From contig JABHGY010000014.1 of the NCBI GenBank assembly GCA_018671775.1, positions 1-33,290 on the forward strand: 33,290 bases of DNA, in the 5' to 3' direction. Numbering within the stretch: the first letter of the stretch is position 1; every line of letters begins with the position of its first letter. Position numbers and translations under genes: made by a program. The notes under the pieces were generated by a model, which saw nothing but the letters and a program-made list of their open reading frames with translations, ran no database searches and had not been told where the DNA came from. Below are positions 9,653-17,373 of this stretch, one piece after another. The DNA is from Fidelibacterota bacterium (GTDB lineage: Bacteria > Fidelibacterota > Marinisomatia > Marinisomatales > UBA1611).

Positions 9653-9780
9653 GCTTGACTCCTTTGTTTTTTTCGACGTGTTTCTCGATTGAATAGATAT
9701 TGGTCGATATCAAAAACAAACAAGGTGTTTGATTTTATTTTTTGAATTGCTTTGATTTTTTTCTTTTTAAATAGTTTCAT
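9649..9780 (-). CDS. Small basic protein, 43 aa, unknown function (MKLFKKKKIKAIQKIKSNTLFVFDIDQYLFNRETRRKKQRSQA)
   Basis: Read by hand on the minus strand: strong SD (CTAGGAGGAAAAATG) immediately after the fadE stop, and a TGA stop overlapping the fadA ATG (ATGA). Not in the supplied ORF track, probably because of a length cut-off. Confidence 0.6.
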   Translation of the reverse strand: MKLFKKKKIKAIQKIKSNTLFVFDIDQYLFNRETRRKKQRSQA

Positions 9781-9788
9781 TTTTCCTC

Positions 9789-11570
9789 CTAGAATGGATA
9801 TGATTTTTGTGAGTAAGTATAGTTAGCAATTTTTCTTTTTAATCCAATAATGTCTGTTGCGAGAAGCATCCGTGCTTCAAATTTCTTTAAATATTCGCTA
9901 TGAGATGCAGACAATTTTCCTTTTGTAATACCATTCATCCCCGTTAGTGCTCTGTTCAATAAGGTCAAAGATATTTCAGCCGTATAAGCGCGGGCAATGT
10001 CTAATACAATCGGTTTAGCCTGTTTAGAGTTCACACTATATTCCGCACGAGCTATGACACTTTCTGCTGTGTATAATTCCATAAACATATTTGCCAATAT
10101 TTCTGTGAGTTGTTGCTCGTGTTTCAGATCTTGACCATATTCATTCAATGCTTTATGAAATAAATATAAGGTCATTCGCTTGCCTGTTTCAATCGCATAT
10201 TTTTCTTTCGCAAGAATTCCTGATTCATCTTTTGGCGCGTTTGTATCTAAAAAGGCATCAATTTTCCCTATAGATTCTCGGATGGGTAATTCCTCAAGCA
10301 ACGCTTTTTTCATCATATACCCTGTGATAATTTGGCGATTAATTTCGTTGCTTCCCTCCCAAATTCGATTGATTCGATCAGAACGATAAGTAGAGGCTAA
10401 AGGATATTCTTCTATAAATCCATAACCACCCATGGTTTGAATCCCTTCATCCAAGACGAATGCCATAGATTCACTGCCATAAATTTTTGCCATTGACGTT
10501 TCAATCGCATATTTTTCCATAGCGGCACCTAATTCTAAATAAAAGGATTCCGACGATTTATCCAGCTTGTCAATTTCATCTTGAATTAGTCCAATTGTGC
10601 GATAAACCATACTATCCGATGCATAAGTGAGCATGACCATTTGGGCGAGTTTCCCCTTAATGACATCAAAGTTAGAAATGGATTGCCCAAATTGTTTGCG
10701 TTCTAAAGCATAATTAAGAACATAGTTAATGGTTTCTTTCATGCCGCCTACTTCAGCAGCGCCCAATTTAAATCTACCAATATTTAGCGCATTAAAAGCA
10801 ATAGTTGCACCTTTGCCCACTTCATAGAGAAGGTTTTCTATGGGCACTTTTGCATCTATAAATGTCAAGGGCGTTGTAGAGGAACCTTTGATGCCCATTT
10901 TCTTTTCTTCCTGGCCAATTTCGAATCCGGGGGTATCACGATCCACAATAAACGCACTAAATTTTTGCCCATCTACTTGGGCAAATACAATAAAGACTTT
11001 TGCCCAGGAACCATTAGTAATAAAGATTTTTTCTCCATTCAAAATATAATGTTTCCCATCCTCAGAAAGGACAGCTTTTGTTTTGCCTGAGAGCGCATCT
11101 GATCCTGCCGAAGGTTCGGTTAAACCATAAGCACCTATCCATTCACCTGTGACTAATTTTGGTAGATATTTTTCTTTTTGTTCTTTGGTTCCAAACCAAA
11201 CGATGGGAAGCATACCAATTGCCGTTTGAACTGAAAAAGTGGTGAGGAAAGAAGAAGAATAACCCGTAGCAATGGATTCTATTACAATGGCTGTTGTGAT
11301 TTTGTCTAAATCCATTCCGCCGTATTCTTCTGGAACATTCACGCCCAAAAGGCCCAAATCACCTGCTTCGCGGATGAGAGATAAACTTAAATCTTTATCA
11401 TATTTTTCAATTTGATCTTTGTTGGGGTAAATGCGCTCTTTCCCAAATTCTTTTACCATTTGTTCAATATCGCGGTGTTCTTCGGTGAATTTTTCTCTGC
11501 AATATACCTCGTCGTCTCTAACAGATTGAATGAGAAAATGTCCTCCAGTTTGAACTGTGTTTTTGCTCAT
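9789..11570 (-). CDS. fadE: Acyl-CoA dehydrogenase, FadE-type
   Basis: ACAD motifs: IGAYGLTEPSAGSDALSGKTKAVL, KHYILNGEKIFITNGSWA, KMGIKGSSTTPLTF, QTMGGYGFIEEYPLASTYRSDRINRIWEGSNEINRQII. Confidence 0.94.
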   Translation of the reverse strand: MSKNTVQTGGHFLIQSVRDDEVYCREKFTEEHRDIEQMVKEFGKERIYPNKDQIEKYDKDLSLSLIREAGDLGLLGVNVPEEYGGMDLDKITTAIVIESIATGYSSSFLTTFSVQTAIGMLPIVWFGTKEQKEKYLPKLVTGEWIGAYGLTEPSAGSDALSGKTKAVLSEDGKHYILNGEKIFITNGSWAKVFIVFAQVDGQKFSAFIVDRDTPGFEIGQEEKKMGIKGSSTTPLTFIDAKVPIENLLYEVGKGATIAFNALNIGRFKLGAAEVGGMKETINYVLNYALERKQFGQSISNFDVIKGKLAQMVMLTYASDSMVYRTIGLIQDEIDKLDKSSESFYLELGAAMEKYAIETSMAKIYGSESMAFVLDEGIQTMGGYGFIEEYPLASTYRSDRINRIWEGSNEINRQIITGYMMKKALLEELPIRESIGKIDAFLDTNAPKDESGILAKEKYAIETGKRMTLYLFHKALNEYGQDLKHEQQLTEILANMFMELYTAESVIARAEYSVNSKQAKPIVLDIARAYTAEISLTLLNRALTGMNGITKGKLSASHSEYLKKFEARMLLATDIIGLKRKIANYTYSQKSYPF

Positions 11571-11581
11571 AATAAATTCCT

Positions 11582-12181
11582 TTATGATGGTTTTTTAATA
11601 ATTCCTGCTAAAATAAATTCTTTGATGGTTTCCATATATTCTTTTGCGGTAACCCCATGAGCATCAAATAAAGTGAACCAAATGATAGATTCAATATTGA
11701 CCATAATAGACAATGCCGTTATCTTGATGTTTACATTTTTAAATTCACCCGATTGAACACCTGCTGAAATAATAGTTGCCACCAAAGCTTGGAAATTAGA
11801 ATATACCGTCTGCAATTTATCCTTAAAATCCTCGTCTTTTCCAACCATAGACCAAAATTCTGCCAAGACCTTAAAAGGTTCGGGGTTACTTTCATATTGA
11901 TCAATAAAATATTGAAATAAATCTTGAAGCTGTTGAGAGGGAAGGGCATCTTTTTCTACGATATGGTTTAAAAAAGCACTATATCGTAAAACCCAAAAGT
12001 TCACCAAATCTAAATAAATTTCTTTTTTAGATTTATAGTACCAATAGATTGCACCTTTACTGAGACTAGATTTCGCGACGATGTCATCAATCCGGCTGGA
12101 TTCATAACCTTTTTCTACGAGCACCAATAATGCAGCGTTTAATATTTGCTCTTTTCGTTCGTCTTTGCGTGATTGTTCCAT
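11582..12181 (-). CDS. TetR/AcrR family transcriptional regulator, likely regulator of the fad operon
   Basis: N-terminal HTH: RKEQILNAALLVLVEKGYESSRIDDIVAKSSLSKGAIYWYYKSKKEIYLDLV. Located directly upstream of fadE. Confidence 0.92.
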   Translation of the reverse strand: MEQSRKDERKEQILNAALLVLVEKGYESSRIDDIVAKSSLSKGAIYWYYKSKKEIYLDLVNFWVLRYSAFLNHIVEKDALPSQQLQDLFQYFIDQYESNPEPFKVLAEFWSMVGKDEDFKDKLQTVYSNFQALVATIISAGVQSGEFKNVNIKITALSIMVNIESIIWFTLFDAHGVTAKEYMETIKEFILAGIIKKPS

Positions 12182-12185
12182 AATA

Positions 12186-12205
12186 TAAACCGACTGGTCG
12201 GTCTA
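12186..12205. promoter_or_regulatory. Putative TetR-family operator, ACCGAC-TG-GTCGGT inverted repeat
   Basis: 12189-12202 is ACCGACTGGTCGGT, with 6-bp arms matching exactly; flanking TA...TA extends the dyad. It lies 5-24 nt upstream of the tetR start codon. Confidence 0.75.
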
Positions 12206-12286
12206 ATTTATAGATTTATTCTTATAAAAGGAAAGGGTTTTTTAGATTGAAGTAATTCGTTACTATTACTTTAGCGAGGGTTAATC

Positions 12287-12369
12287 GTAATTTTCATTTT
12301 TATCTTTTTTTATCAACCCCCATTTATCCCCAACATTTGGGGATTTGATTGGGTATACATGAAAATTAC
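12287..12369. repeat. Nested intergenic inverted repeat (GTAATTTTCAT ... ATGAAAATTAC) with an inner hairpin TCCCCAA-CAT-TTGGGGA
   Basis: 11-bp perfect arms at 12287-12297 and 12359-12369; inner 7-bp perfect stem at 12327-12333 / 12337-12343. Confidence 0.6.
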
Positions 12370-12372
12370 TTA

Positions 12373-12402
12373 CCTGTCTGCGTTCCATTACGAACAGGCA
12401 GG
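12373..12402. repeat. GC-rich hairpin CCTGTCTGCGTTC-CATTAC-GAACAGGCAGG
   Basis: Arms pair with one G.T wobble and a 2-nt bulge; adjacent to the nested inverted repeat and unusually GC-rich for this region. Confidence 0.5.
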
Positions 12403-12429
12403 CAACTAATATCCGCCATGTTAATATTT

Positions 12430-12990
12430 TTATAAATATAATATCAAAAAGAGAACAGGAATAGCAATACCAGCAATCGTTAGCCATGCGCCACGACCCG
12501 TAATTCCTTTTTTCCCTTTGAGAACAAAGAGTCCTGTAATGGCTAAAAGCCCCAAGACGATAGCAAATAAATCTGCCATAAATGTCCAAATCTTTTTAGG
12601 ATGGTTTAAATGAAGAAAATTCATTTCGTATAAAATAGATCTCTCACTCACGGTTTCGATATTGATGCGTTTTGTATTGAGATAGAGGGTTAATGTTTCT
12701 TTTTCTAAGAATATTTTTAAGGTATTCGGGTTTGGCATAAAACTAGATTTAATCGGACCCTCTAAATTTATTTCAGTAAGGATATTTGCCATAACGTCTT
12801 GGTTAATAGGATTGTTGCCCCAAATATCCTCAATTTGAACAGTTTGATTCTCTATTTTGTAACTTGGGTTCCAATCTGAAACATGATTTACCGCTACGCC
12901 AGAAATGGCATAAATGAGAGTCAGCCCAAAAGCAAGATAACCCACATCTCTGTGAACGATATTATTCCATTTGCGCCATTTGACTTTCAT
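12430..12990 (-). CDS. PepSY-associated TM / PepSY domain protein
   Basis: WRKWNNIVHRDVGYLAFGLTLIYAISGVAVNHVSDWNP, MNFLHLNHPKKIWTFMADLFAIVLGLLAITGLFVLKGKKGITGRGAWLTIAGIAIPV: PepSY_TM-like helices. Confidence 0.8.
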   Translation of the reverse strand: MKVKWRKWNNIVHRDVGYLAFGLTLIYAISGVAVNHVSDWNPSYKIENQTVQIEDIWGNNPINQDVMANILTEINLEGPIKSSFMPNPNTLKIFLEKETLTLYLNTKRINIETVSERSILYEMNFLHLNHPKKIWTFMADLFAIVLGLLAITGLFVLKGKKGITGRGAWLTIAGIAIPVLFLILYL

Positions 12991-13031
12991 GATATTTTAT
13001 AAAAATTATTTAATCAAGCTTGGGAGAAAAT

Positions 13032-13502
13032 TTAATCCTGAATTTCCGCACCCAGACCTTTAAGGCGGTAAATGGTTTTATCTGCTTCCGTGATTTTATC
13101 TTTTTTTGGATCGAATGTTTGGCCGCTTTCTTCCATAGACATTTCTTTCTGCTTTTGTGCTTGCTCGTCAGTGAGGGTGAGTTTTTCGAAAATGCCTTCC
13201 ACTTGAGCTTGGTGACCTTTTGCCGTAAGTGGAAAAATGATTTCACCATCATTGACCTTGACAATAATACTTTGAAAAGGCTGATCACCAGACATTTCTA
13301 TCCAACATCCACGATGGGCACATACATCTACGATAGTCCCAGTAATTTGCACATGTTCGTCCAAAAATGATTCTGGATTTTCTAAAAGTGAAGATAAGGG
13401 CGTTGATTCCTCAAGGGAAAGGGCTTTGCCCAATTTTTGACTTTCACCAGCAAGTATTTGACTTAAAAGAAAAGTAATGAGAATTGGTATTATTTTTTTC
13501 AT
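13032..13502 (-). CDS. DUF4920 domain-containing exported protein
   Basis: Signal peptide MKKIIPILITFLLSQILAG; OB-fold-like core with VQITGTIVDVCAHRGCWIEMSG and FPLTAKGHQAQVEGIF. Confidence 0.75.
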   Translation of the reverse strand: MKKIIPILITFLLSQILAGESQKLGKALSLEESTPLSSLLENPESFLDEHVQITGTIVDVCAHRGCWIEMSGDQPFQSIIVKVNDGEIIFPLTAKGHQAQVEGIFEKLTLTDEQAQKQKEMSMEESGQTFDPKKDKITEADKTIYRLKGLGAEIQD

Positions 13503-13592
13503 AATTAAACTCCGATAACAATGTCTTAATTTATAGAATAATTATGGAAAAAACGAAGGATTGTAAAGGAGATGGCACTAGAATTTTAAACA

Positions 13593-13952
13593 AACAAAAA
13601 ACTTTATCATTCAGAGGAGTTTTCGACGAAGAATCTTCTGTAGCTAATCAAAAACCCATTGTCATTCCGTGCAGAGATACGGAATCCATGCTTTGATTTT
13701 TTAGCAATGTCTTGAATGTGGCACGAGAATCTTTTCTCGTGCGTTTGTAGCGAACACTCTTTTTGTGTCTCTTCCACGAATAAGGATATTCGTGGCACTT
13801 TTCATTGAACGCCAAGCTCGTTCAGTTGCTTGAGTAGATGCTTCCTCTCGTTGGTCGTCTGAATGACAGTAGATTTGAGACAATAAAAAGAAGTGTCATT
13901 CAGAGCAGCTTGCTGCGTGGAATCTTCTGTGGTTAAACCAAAAAACCATTGT
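13593..13952. repeat. Intergenic hairpin-repeat cluster, left copy (modules C1, B1, A1)
   Basis: C1 AACAAAAAACTTTATCATTCAGAGGAGTTTTCGACGA (from 13593), B1 13657-13815 and A1 13871-13952 recur at 17374-17830 with few substitutions. Confidence 0.85.
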
Positions 13953-14106
13953 TTAAACTCAAGGTATTTCAGCCCTCAACGTAGATCCTTCACTTCGTTC
14001 AGGATGACATAGTAAGGTGTGAGATTATTGTTGAACTTAATGACAATGGGGGATGGAGATTCTTCCGTTCGTCGGACTTATGGATGACATAATATATGAG
14101 GTAAAT

Positions 14107-14136
14107 AAAAAAGGGACAGTAAACTGTCCCTTTTTT
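14107..14136. terminator. Bidirectional rho-independent terminator
   Basis: AAAAAAGGGACAGT-AA-ACTGTCCCTTTTTT: perfect 8-bp stem with A/T runs on both sides, just downstream of the secreted-protein gene on the minus strand. Confidence 0.9.
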
Positions 14137-14158
14137 ATTTTATTGATTAAACTAAGAA

Positions 14159-17100
14159 TTACTTCAACAATACCATCTTTTTCATCTGATGATTATTTCC
14201 TGCAGTGATTCTATAAAGATACATTCCAGCACCTACAGGTTGATTTAAATTATTAGTTGCATCCCAAACGACAGATTTAAAACCTGCATTTTGTTGGGTG
14301 TTGACCAATGTTTTAATCCGATGACCCATGATGTCATAAATCGTAACACGAACAAAAGATTCTTCAGCTAAATCATACTGAAGCGTCGTGCTTGGATTAA
14401 ATGGGTTTGGATAATTTTGATGCAAAGCAAACACTTGTGGCATCGCATTATTATCAACAGCTAAAGTTGTAGTATTAATATTAAACGAATAAGGCCCATT
14501 TTCTGCCGAAACAGATTCACTTCCATCGCTTACTGTCACTTGCCAATCACCACCTTGTATTCCGTGAGTGGTAACTGCTGAAGCAATATCAGCGTAAAGT
14601 GCATACGCAGTCGCATCATCATTTATGGTGACAATTGACTGAAAGAAAGCAAACTCAGTAGAAAAATCTATGCTGTATGTAAGCTGATCTCCATCTACAT
14701 CTTGAGAAGGAGTCCAAGCAAACCAAAGCGTATCATTCATATTACTTTGCATGATATCAATCGTAGCATCATGTGGACTTGATAATGTAAACTCGCTCGG
14801 CGCATCATTTACAGCAGCAACGGTAAGCACAAATGTTGTATTATCAGATAGACTTCCATCACTGACTTCAACTGTAATTGTGGCTGAACCATTCCAATCC
14901 TCTGAGGCCATAATGCTTAAAACATCATTACTTACACTGACCTGAACATCTGTTTGGTCAGAAGAAGCGCTAAAGCTTAAGCCATCTCCATTTGAATCTG
15001 TAGCAGAAAGCGTAATATCCAATGAACCATCTTCATCAAAAGATTGATCACTGATATCTGCTAACACAGGTGCACTATTTGTGCCTCCTGTTAAGGCAAA
15101 TGTCGCCGAAGGATCACTTTCATTATCATGAACATCAACAGCAGTTACAGCGTAATAATTATCGCCGCCTGCCATTTCAGAATCAGTGTAGTTGGAGCTA
15201 GCGCTTTCGCCTACAAAAGAATCTGTGCTCGAAACAAAATCTGCCGTTGCACCACGATATACTTTGTAGTGAGCAAGATCATTTGCTGTGGATGCGGCCC
15301 AAGTTAACTCACCGGCACCATCAACAATTTCACCTGCAAGATCATCTGGCGTTCCAGGAGCAATATTATCAACTGAATGTCCAGCGCCTACCACACTTAC
15401 AAAGTTTCCTTCGTCCATGTTGGCTATCACGCGAAATTCAGCAGCGTTGTCTCCATTACTTGTGGAATCATTCAAAGTCGAAACTTCTACCACATACTCA
15501 TCACTGCCATAAGTACCAATAGATGTTAAACCAACCCAGGTGTCACCATCTTTACGTTGGATTGTGTAAGATTCTGTAGATCGACCTGGTAATTCATCCG
15601 TATCCCAAGCAGATTGAGCAAAGGTAAGATATACCCGTCCGCCTTGATCTTCTGGCACATCAGTGATTGAAACTATGCTTGGATTTACTGCATATCCGTC
15701 GCCTTTCCCAATGCGATAATAAGCTAAATCATCTCCATTTTGAGACGCTTGCCATTGGTCTGGCCATTCGCCCACGGGCTGAATGTCATACATTTTATTA
15801 GCTGTTTCATCCCACATGGATACAGATTTTCCGTCGTTTGATGCCTCTTGGATATGCCAATAGTAATATTCTTGATAATCATCAATACTGGATGAGTCAG
15901 TAGAAGATCGAGACCAGCGTGTTCCAGTGGGTGAGCCTAGAACGCCCGCAAAAGAATCAGACCACTGATGACATGTGTCTTCGACGTAATTAATTAGGTT
16001 CACGTCATTACAACCATCACACGTACAATTCTCTTTTGTCCAGCCTAAAACAAGTCCCTCTGAGACGTAATCCCAATTAGCAGGGTCGGTCAAGTTGCTG
16101 TCCATATTCATGCTGTAAAAAACAACAGTAGAATCTACCATAAGGGTAAAATCGTGGTTTGTTGTATTTCCTTGTCCATCATCCGCACTAAGAGAAATAG
16201 CATATTCACCATGGTCAGAAGCTACAGGTGTTCCATAAAGGCGTGTTCCTGTTCCTGCCTGAAAATGGTAAATCTGACTCCAGCTATCTCCCCAAATATC
16301 TCCTGTTGCAGGGTTTCCAGACCAACCATCGGCCCAATCGGTTGTAAGAAGTGTAGGTCCATTTGCTCCGTTCAAATGGTATAAGCCTGCTTGGTTATTT
16401 ACGCTACTAAAAAATACAACAACAGCACCATTTCCATCGATCATAATTTCTCTTGGATTATGAAAGTTCTCATCTTGAAAAACGGTGGTAACGGTAGAAT
16501 CACTGGGATCAAAACTTTTGATTTTGCCATCCCAATTTTCCTCAGTAAACCAAATGGTTCCATCGGGATGAATGGCAATACTCCGCATATTGTTAGATTC
16601 AGAGATAGTAAAATCTTCAAAAGTAGTGGTATCTGCAGCATAATGCCTTAATCGGTTATAACAATTGTCAGATTGCCAAACAGAGCCATCATCTGCAATT
16701 GCGATATACTGGTTATTACACCCTACATCAGAATTCATTAATTCAAATTGGCTAGAATCAGGATGCAATTTGGAAAGTCCATTTAAAGCTCCATCATTAC
16801 TATTACCCATGACGTAAAGCGTTCCATCAGAACCAAAGGAAAGAGCATTCACCCAATTTAAATCAGTATTGACATCTTCAATATTAGATCCATCTGGGTC
16901 CATTTTTTGAAGCGTATTATTGTTGCCCTGCCAAAACCATAATTTACCGTTTGGTGCTTGAACTAATTTTTGAATATTGTCCGCTATGTGATTCGACCAT
17001 CCATCTGAAAAATAGGCAGTTGTATTTTGTGGGTCAAGCGTTAGCCAAGCAGGTAATCCAGTAGCACTAAAGCTAATGGCATCTCCATCTGGGTCCATTG

Positions 17101-17254
17101 CGGCTGCATCATAGACATATTCAAAGTCCGGTACTGCAATCAAGGATGGTTCGGAAAGAAATTCCGGTGCACTGTTTTGTGCAAATAGCCCAGCAGTCAT
17201 GCTGAACAGGATTGTGGCGAATAAAACGCGCCAACTTGTTTTTAAATGAGACAT
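14159..17254 (-). CDS. Large secreted multidomain protein: Ig-like, beta-propeller (Vgb-like), FN3-like, cadherin-like repeats and C-terminal T9SS/FlgD-type sorting domain
   Basis: Inner ATG at 17254 with SD AAGGGGATTTACATG and signal peptide. Propeller blades (GSDGTLYVMGNSNDG, ADDGSVWQSDNCYN, HPDGTIWFTEENWDGKI), FN3-like LTWAASTANDLAHYKVYRG, SAPVLADISDQSFDEDGSL..., C-terminus NYPNPFNPSTTLQYDLAEESFVRVTIYDIMGHRIKTLV...YLYRITAGNNHQMKKMVLLK. Confidence 0.9.
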   Translation of the reverse strand: MSHLKTSWRVLFATILFSMTAGLFAQNSAPEFLSEPSLIAVPDFEYVYDAAAMDPDGDAISFSATGLPAWLTLDPQNTTAYFSDGWSNHIADNIQKLVQAPNGKLWFWQGNNNTLQKMDPDGSNIEDVNTDLNWVNALSFGSDGTLYVMGNSNDGALNGLSKLHPDSSQFELMNSDVGCNNQYIAIADDGSVWQSDNCYNRLRHYAADTTTFEDFTISESNNMRSIAIHPDGTIWFTEENWDGKIKSFDPSDSTVTTVFQDENFHNPREIMIDGNGAVVVFFSSVNNQAGLYHLNGANGPTLLTTDWADGWSGNPATGDIWGDSWSQIYHFQAGTGTRLYGTPVASDHGEYAISLSADDGQGNTTNHDFTLMVDSTVVFYSMNMDSNLTDPANWDYVSEGLVLGWTKENCTCDGCNDVNLINYVEDTCHQWSDSFAGVLGSPTGTRWSRSSTDSSSIDDYQEYYYWHIQEASNDGKSVSMWDETANKMYDIQPVGEWPDQWQASQNGDDLAYYRIGKGDGYAVNPSIVSITDVPEDQGGRVYLTFAQSAWDTDELPGRSTESYTIQRKDGDTWVGLTSIGTYGSDEYVVEVSTLNDSTSNGDNAAEFRVIANMDEGNFVSVVGAGHSVDNIAPGTPDDLAGEIVDGAGELTWAASTANDLAHYKVYRGATADFVSSTDSFVGESASSNYTDSEMAGGDNYYAVTAVDVHDNESDPSATFALTGGTNSAPVLADISDQSFDEDGSLDITLSATDSNGDGLSFSASSDQTDVQVSVSNDVLSIMASEDWNGSATITVEVSDGSLSDNTTFVLTVAAVNDAPSEFTLSSPHDATIDIMQSNMNDTLWFAWTPSQDVDGDQLTYSIDFSTEFAFFQSIVTINDDATAYALYADIASAVTTHGIQGGDWQVTVSDGSESVSAENGPYSFNINTTTLAVDNNAMPQVFALHQNYPNPFNPSTTLQYDLAEESFVRVTIYDIMGHRIKTLVNTQQNAGFKSVVWDATNNLNQPVGAGMYLYRITAGNNHQMKKMVLLK

Positions 17255-17373
17255 GTAAATCCCCTTATCTTTATTTATTGTTGAGTTAAGCGTAGACAAA
17301 TCATCGTGATCTTCTTACGCAAGTCGCGGATGTTACGCGCCCCCCCCCAAAAAACAAAGAGAAAAAAGGCGCT

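Noticed and set aside
12281-12589. 102-aa minus-strand ORF overlapping the PepSY gene end
   Set aside because: Out of frame with the PepSY CDS over half its length and otherwise running through the hairpin element; translation looks random.
13010-13370. Overlapping ORFs (92 aa minus, 116 aa plus) over the DUF4920 gene
   Set aside because: Alternative frames of a supported signal-peptide-bearing CDS; Lys/Phe-rich composition typical of AT-rich shadow ORFs.
13607-13883. Minus-strand ORFs of 60-63 aa in the left repeat cluster, and the 82-aa ORF at 17540-17788 in the right cluster
   Set aside because: They are translations of repeat DNA (e.g. CHSDDQREEA..., a typical artefact of GTCATTC-type intergenic repeats) in differing frames between copies.
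15247-15522. Plus-strand ORFs of 74-91 aa opposite the secreted protein
   Set aside because: Antisense shadow ORFs; the minus-strand reading has clear domain structure.
14159-17254. The secreted gene plus flanking repeats as a classical composite transposon
   Set aside because: No transposase or terminal inverted repeats with target duplications recognised; the flanks look REP-like rather than IS elements.
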